NCBI RefSeq assembly: GCF_000012845.1
Contig: NC_009615.1
Coordinates: 1,945,501-2,009,500 of the forward strand
DNA length: 64,000 nt
Direction: 5' to 3'
Source of the DNA: Parabacteroides distasonis ATCC 8503
Lineage (GTDB): Bacteria > Bacteroidota > Bacteroidia > Bacteroidales > Tannerellaceae
Under the pieces are notes generated by a model. It saw nothing but the letters and a program-made list of their open reading frames with translations. It was not told where the DNA came from and made no database searches. The position numbers and the translations under genes were made by a program. Positions 59,927 to 64,000 of this stretch are shown here, one piece after another. How positions within the stretch are numbered: the stretch's first letter is position 1; every line of letters begins with the position of its first letter.

Positions 59927-61582
59927 TTATAACGGATTCCGGTTAATCCCGATCCTCATCACCCAACCTTCAAACTCATCACGAGGCACTAACGCCTTAT
60001 TACGTACCTTGGTCCGGTAGTTATAGATCGTACTCAACGAGCAACGAAGAAAAGCGGCTATCCTTACGCTGTCCGTAACCCCCAACCGCATCAAGGCGAA
60101 TATACGAAGTTCCTTATTCAACAGATCCTCCGATTTCAAAACGATACGTTCCTCGGGCTGCAACAAAGCGTTGAAGTCCTTGACAAACGTAGGATATAAT
60201 CCAAGAAAGATTCGATCGAAGTTAACATAAAGCGCTTCCACCTCATTCTCCACCATACGGGTCGAACGGAGCATCTTGAATAACTCGTCCAACTGTTTAT
60301 TCATCGCCTTCTTCTGTAGCGATTTCTGGTAATCCTCCAGTTTATTAATATAGGTGGAGCAGAGATCGAGGAAATGAGCGATGTATTCCTCCTTGATATG
60401 GTTTGACTCCGATAGCTGTATATTTCGCTCTTGCAATAAATCATTCGTCTCGCTTATCTCTCTATTCAACTTTACCAAACGGGCATTGGTATTAACCAAC
60501 TCTTCTCGTATCGCTGAGATCTTCCGCATCTGCCTATACACATAGGCAAGAGAAAGGATCAGAAAGAGCGTCAATAGGCTGATCGACAAGAAATAAGTCA
60601 TCAATTGCCTTTTGCCCTGAGCTTCCCGTGTCTGATAGGAAGCATTAATGATAGGATAGAATTTAGATATCTCATTCATGCGGAACTGTATATTGCAAGT
60701 AACGGCACCTTCTATAGCTAGCTGCGCATATTTAAGGGCATTGGATAGATCACCACTTTCATAATAATTCAACGCCAGCTTTTGGATAGAACCACTATCC
60801 AAGAAGGCCCTCTTGATATCGGCGATAACCGACAAGGTATAATAGTCTCGGGCGAGATCGGTACGCCCATCCATATCATAAACATCTCCCAGCAGATAAG
60901 TGATCATCGCGAAATTCGGGTTATACCGCTCCTCTTTCTCCAATAAAGGGATGAGCACCTTCTCCGCAGACCTCGCCTGTCCGTGAGCCAGATATTTCTG
61001 CGCCAGATTTATCTTATACCGATAAGAGACCGTATCTAAGACAGACAATAACGAATCCTTGTATAAATCAAGTTGTTTCCTATATTCAAAAGAACCCAGA
61101 TTCGTACTGTAATAAGAGAAAAACGAATAATAAGCCTCATAGAAATCCTGTTTCTGCTCTTTAGACAGCAATTCACGGTCTATGCTTCGCAACAGACTTT
61201 CCGACTCACGGTACATCCCGGAGAAAGCATAAAGCGTAGCCAGTCGTAAGCGGGAAGTATAGATGCGTGCCGTATCCTTCATAAATGACGCTATTTCCAT
61301 ATTCCGCTTTATGTAATAGATGGCCGAGTCTTGTTGTATTTTCTTGAATTCCTCGTATAATTGGTGGTTGATCTCATATTCCTGCCACAACGATATCTTG
61401 CTCAAGAGAAACATGTCCTTTAGCTGCGTGATCCGTTGCTCCCGTTGCTGCAGATAAAAAGATCTATTCAAGACAGCTTCATCCAGCTCCTTGGCCAACA
61501 TGTCCCCTCTCAGCCCTCCCCATGCGAAGGCTTGAACCATCCCGACAATTAGAAATAAGATTACCTTTATTAGTTTATTCAT
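59927..61582 (-). CDS. Membrane-bound TPR regulator, DUF6377 family
   Basis: 551 residues. Signal peptide (to about 21, FAW), a periplasmic TPR-like region (about 25-325, with repeats such as ARIYTSRLRLATLYAFSGMY and LALNYYESGDLSNALKYAQL), one membrane helix (about 328-348, LMTYFLSISLLTLFLILSLA), a coiled coil (about 350-420, VNTNARLVKLNREISETNDL), and a cytosolic C-terminal domain with a helix-turn-helix-like end (LRIFALMRLGVTDSVRIAAF then LRCSLSTIYNYRTKVRNKAL). The layout resembles membrane regulators of the SusR type. A signal outside the cell would thus act directly on DNA. The target is unknown; the divergent or nearest genes do not point to one. Confidence 0.8.
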   Translation of the reverse strand: MNKLIKVILFLIVGMVQAFAWGGLRGDMLAKELDEAVLNRSFYLQQREQRITQLKDMFLLSKISLWQEYEINHQLYEEFKKIQQDSAIYYIKRNMEIASFMKDTARIYTSRLRLATLYAFSGMYRESESLLRSIDRELLSKEQKQDFYEAYYSFFSYYSTNLGSFEYRKQLDLYKDSLLSVLDTVSYRYKINLAQKYLAHGQARSAEKVLIPLLEKEERYNPNFAMITYLLGDVYDMDGRTDLARDYYTLSVIADIKRAFLDSGSIQKLALNYYESGDLSNALKYAQLAIEGAVTCNIQFRMNEISKFYPIINASYQTREAQGKRQLMTYFLSISLLTLFLILSLAYVYRQMRKISAIREELVNTNARLVKLNREISETNDLLQERNIQLSESNHIKEEYIAHFLDLCSTYINKLEDYQKSLQKKAMNKQLDELFKMLRSTRMVENEVEALYVNFDRIFLGLYPTFVKDFNALLQPEERIVLKSEDLLNKELRIFALMRLGVTDSVRIAAFLRCSLSTIYNYRTKVRNKALVPRDEFEGWVMRIGINRNPL

Positions 61583-61607
61583 TACACGAACTGAGAATTA
61601 TCCAAAA

Positions 61608-61668
61608 GAAAAGGGTTCAGTCAAATCAACAGAGCATAAATAGCTTACCTCAGCTGAAGACTGAACCC
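61608..61668 (-). terminator. Terminator downstream of glmM
   Basis: GGGTTCAGTC (61613-61622) and GACTGAACCC (61659-61668) pair perfectly over 36 bases. On the minus strand the stem is followed by TTTTCTTTT (complement of 61604-61612), giving an intrinsic terminator 27 bases after the glmM stop. The loop holds a smaller potential hairpin (TCAGCTGAGG region). Confidence 0.65.
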
Positions 61669-61695
61669 AATATTTTAAAACGCCCCGAAAGGGTG

Positions 61696-63084
61696 TTATT
61701 TACACATCTCGTTGATGATCTGTATTAATTGACCGCCTAATTCCTCGGCTTCCTCCATCGTATGGGCCTCAGAGTAGATACGGATGATCGGTTCCGTATT
61801 GCTTTTACGCAAATGAACCCATTTATCCGGGAAATCGATCTTCACGCCGTCGATATCCGTAATATCATATTGAGAGAACTTCTCTTTTACTTTCGCTAAG
61901 ATAGCGTCCACGTCGATCTCCGGCGTTAACTGGACTTTTTGCTTGGAGATAAAATACGGAGGATAGGAAGCCTTCAACTCGCTCGTCTTCATCTTCTTCT
62001 TTGCCAGATGAGTCAGGAACAAGGCGATACCTACCAAAGCGTCGCGTCCGTAATGGCTGGCCGGATAGATCACTCCACCGTTGCCCTCACCACCGATCAC
62101 TGCATTCGTAGCCTTCATCTTGGTAACCACATTTACCTCACCTACAGCGGCGGCATTATATTCGCAGCCATGAGCACGGGTAACGTCACGAAGCGCACGG
62201 CTGGAGCTCAGGTTACTTACCGTATTACCCGGAGTATGGCTTAATACGTAATCACTGACAGCGACCAAGGTGTATTCCTCGTTGAACATCTCGCCATTCT
62301 CGCAGATAATCGCCAAACGGTCTACGTCCGGATCTACTACGAAACCGACATCCGCTTTCGCATGTCCCATCAAATCGGAGATCTCTGTCAAGTTTTCCGG
62401 AATGGGTTCCGGATTATGAGAGAAGTTTCCATGAGGGGCGCAATGCAGCTTAAAGATTTCCTTCACACCCAACGCATATAACAAATCCGGGATCACGATA
62501 CCGCCTACGGAGTTCACGCAATCGATAGCTACACGGAAGTTAGCGGCCTTAATAGCCTCCACGTCCACGAGATCCAGATTCAAGACGCTCTCAATATGTT
62601 TTTGCTTATAAGTCGCATTCGGGATTACCTTGCCCAAATGATCCACGTCGGCGAACTCGAAGTCCTCGGCGGCAGCTATGCGTAATACCTCAGCCCCCTC
62701 AGCGGCATTCAAGAACTCACCTTTCTCATTCAAAAGCTTCAAGGCATTCCATTGCTTCGGATTATGACTGGCGGTAAGGATAATACCTCCGCAAGCCCCT
62801 TCCATAGCTACGGCCAATTCGGTAGTCGGGGTCGTGGCCAGATCGATATCCACCACATCAAATCCCATACCGGTAAGCGTTCCTAGGACGACTTGTTTTA
62901 CCATCGGACCGGAGATACGTGCGTCACGCCCTACAACGATCTTATTGGTCTCCACTTTTGTGTTTTTTCGGATGAATGTAGCATAAGCGGCTACAAACTT
63001 AACAATAGCTAACGGATTCAATCCGTCTTCCGGGCTACCGCCTATTGTACCGCGAATACCGGAAATAGATTTAATTAGTGTCAT
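61696..63084 (-). CDS. glmM: Phosphoglucosamine mutase
   Basis: Converts glucosamine 6-phosphate to glucosamine 1-phosphate for peptidoglycan and LPS precursors. 462 residues with the phosphohexomutase landmarks: SGIRGTIGG at 8-16, the phosphoserine loop TASHNPKQWNALK with Ser106, the metal-binding DPDVDRLAI near 248, the sugar-binding GEGNGGVIYP near 330, and the phosphate-binding RKSNTEPIIRIYSE near 430. Phosphomannomutase is the close alternative; the GEGNGG loop and overall length favour GlmM. Its ATG overlaps the stop of the preceding DUF4827 gene by 4 bases (63081-63084). Confidence 0.9.
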   Translation of the reverse strand: MTLIKSISGIRGTIGGSPEDGLNPLAIVKFVAAYATFIRKNTKVETNKIVVGRDARISGPMVKQVVLGTLTGMGFDVVDIDLATTPTTELAVAMEGACGGIILTASHNPKQWNALKLLNEKGEFLNAAEGAEVLRIAAAEDFEFADVDHLGKVIPNATYKQKHIESVLNLDLVDVEAIKAANFRVAIDCVNSVGGIVIPDLLYALGVKEIFKLHCAPHGNFSHNPEPIPENLTEISDLMGHAKADVGFVVDPDVDRLAIICENGEMFNEEYTLVAVSDYVLSHTPGNTVSNLSSSRALRDVTRAHGCEYNAAAVGEVNVVTKMKATNAVIGGEGNGGVIYPASHYGRDALVGIALFLTHLAKKKMKTSELKASYPPYFISKQKVQLTPEIDVDAILAKVKEKFSQYDITDIDGVKIDFPDKWVHLRKSNTEPIIRIYSEAHTMEEAEELGGQLIQIINEMCK

Positions 63085-63653
63085 AAGTTTTCTTCAAATA
63101 TATATTCTAGAATTTCGTAATATACAGGTTGACCGTTTGATTGATCATTATAGGCTCCTCTTTTGAAAGGCACTATCATTTTCACTTTAGCCCGATCTCC
63201 AACATACTTCAAAGGCTCTTGCATTCCCTCACTTACATAATAATAAGAGGGATCATAAGGTGAATTCTTCGAATAATCCCCATATGTAAAAGCGATAGGA
63301 GAAGTTCCATTACTATGCGGGCCATAGTTCTCAATAGCGACAATAGTAGAATCCATGAAGTAACTCATCTTACAACGGTACAACATTTTCGTCTTATATT
63401 GCACCGCTCTCTGATCGCTTCCCTTATCAATAATATTCAAATAGACACCATTATCCAAGAGCACAAACTGATTTTCCTTAAATACGCTATCAGCAGGAAA
63501 ATCATCTAAGATCTCAAGGCCCTTATCATCGATAAAACGCTCGATTGCCTTTTTCTCATCTTTCAACATATCCGTGTACGACTTTGTCTTGCTACAAGAG
63601 ATAGCAACTAATGCGGCACACAGAATCAACAGGATATTAAAACCTTTCTTCAT
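63081..63653 (-). CDS. DUF4827-family lipoprotein
   Basis: 190 residues with lipobox AISC (Cys20), then SKTKSYTDMLKDEKKAIERF. A compact FKBP-like or cystatin-sized fold is possible (GVYLNIIDKG near 68, the basic MIVPFKRGAYNDQSNGQ near 160), but no activity is known for this family. Translationally coupled to glmM by an ATGA overlap, a link that is typical of this family and may reflect envelope assembly. A -7 element (TACATTTG) lies at 63680-63687. Confidence 0.82.
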   Translation of the reverse strand: MKKGFNILLILCAALVAISCSKTKSYTDMLKDEKKAIERFIDDKGLEILDDFPADSVFKENQFVLLDNGVYLNIIDKGSDQRAVQYKTKMLYRCKMSYFMDSTIVAIENYGPHSNGTSPIAFTYGDYSKNSPYDPSYYYVSEGMQEPLKYVGDRAKVKMIVPFKRGAYNDQSNGQPVYYEILEYIFEENL

Positions 63654-63679
63654 TTGTTAGTCTTTAATTGAATGAATCG

Positions 63680-63687
63680 CAAATGTA
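63680..63687 (-). promoter_or_regulatory. -7 promoter element for the DUF4827-glmM operon
   Basis: TACATTTG on the minus strand, full match to TAnnTTTG, 27 bases ahead of the ATG at 63653 and between two genes in the same direction. No well-spaced -33 box was found. Confidence 0.45.
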
Positions 63688-63705
63688 AATAATCTTCGTC
63701 AAACC

Positions 63706-64000
63706 TTACGCATGTTTGCCTAAATCTTCTGATTTATTAGGATTAAATTCCTGTAAACCTTTCTCAAACACGGCTACGGCCTCAGATAAAGAGCCATAGA
63801 ACTCACCTCCGGACGCATTTTTATGTCCACCCCCGTTGAAATAAGTAGAGGCAAACTGGTTGCAAGGGAAATCGCCCACGGAGCGAAGCGATACCTTTAT
63901 GTAATCGCTGTCCTCACGAATAAAGACACTAAAGCTTACGTTCTCTATGCTTAACGGTAAGTTCACGAAACCTTCCGTATCTCCAGTCTGGTACTGAAAA
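63706..64000 (-). CDS. DHH-family phosphoesterase, NrnA-like (3' part; start outside window)
   Basis: Only the C-terminal 97 or so residues are visible, read from the window edge (frame ...YQTGDTEGFVNLPLSIENV). The DHHA1 substrate-binding loop FNGGGHKNASGGEF near the end is the hallmark of bifunctional oligoribonuclease/PAP phosphatases (NrnA) and related cyclic-dinucleotide phosphodiesterases. TEGFVNLPLSI and SVFIREDSDYIKVSLRS are the usual preceding strands. The catalytic DHH domain must lie outside the window. Degrades short RNA or pAp; in some species also cyclic di-AMP products. Confidence 0.85.
   Translation of the reverse strand, partial: FQYQTGDTEGFVNLPLSIENVSFSVFIREDSDYIKVSLRSVGDFPCNQFASTYFNGGGHKNASGGEFYGSLSEAVAVFEKGLQEFNPNKSEDLGKHA

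Overview
The window looks like the chromosome of a human-gut Bacteroidota, most probably a Parabacteroides or close relative. The reasons are two SusC/SusD pairs with N-terminal STN domains next to FecR anti-sigma and ECF sigma genes, many secreted lipoproteins with an SxC-type lipobox, weak Shine-Dalgarno signals, and promoters of the Bacteroides type (-7 TAnnTTTG, often with a TTTG about 20 bases upstream). The genus is an inference. No rRNA, tRNA, CRISPR array, transposase or phage gene was seen.

Layout. 1-8.2 kb (mostly minus strand): the 5' part of potA, a GH78 alpha-L-rhamnosidase, fumC, and an operon of a small HEAT-like protein with a GtrA/GtrB-type lipid-linked sugar pair. 8.3-14.6 kb: a minus-strand operon of ribokinase, ADP-ribosylglycohydrolase-like lipoprotein, nucleoside hydrolase lipoprotein and sugar transporter, which reads as a periplasmic ribose-scavenging pathway; a large helical-repeat protein is divergent. 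14.6-21.3 kb: an HxlR regulator with a divergent DJ-1/PfpI protein, an FtsX-like permease, a small membrane protein, and an outer-membrane barrel with a kinase-like N-terminal region. 21.5-28.6 kb (plus strand): galM, a sugar MFS transporter, galK, a Nudix-derived regulator, transketolase and rpiB, i.e. aldose entry into the pentose phosphate pathway, closed by a clear terminator. 28.7-33.6 kb: a biotin-dependent carboxyltransferase without a biotinyl domain, two secreted phosphoesterases, and a divergent GH76 alpha-1,6-mannanase.

33.8-55.3 kb holds two back-to-back polysaccharide utilisation loci (PULs). PUL1 (minus): ECF sigma, FecR, SusC, SusD and two sulfatases, with an HU-like gene inserted on the other strand between sigma and FecR. 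PUL2 (plus): FecR, SusC, SusD, a DUF4091 (GH123-like) enzyme and a DUF5107 protein, with a second ECF sigma gene convergent at its far end. 55.4-64 kb: topB with a Nudix hydrolase, a DUF1080-PHP fusion, a membrane TPR regulator (DUF6377), glmM with a DUF4827 lipoprotein, and the 3' part of a DHH phosphoesterase (NrnA-like).

The most unusual non-coding signal is a set of four short intergenic elements (about 15.7, 18.7, 43.2 and 58.2 kb). Each is made of 3-5 units of 21-24 bp. Two of them have exactly or nearly the same plan, a 10-bp outer arm, four 21-bp units, and a 10-bp outer arm with terminal inverted repeats, although their sequences are unrelated. They resemble a minisatellite-in-MITE or BIME-like repeat class that the genes do not explain. 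Further unexplained structure includes a perfect 16-bp dyad directly in front of the carboxyltransferase start codon, a 12-bp perfect stem between the sugar transporter and galK, and a long hairpin ahead of susC in PUL1.
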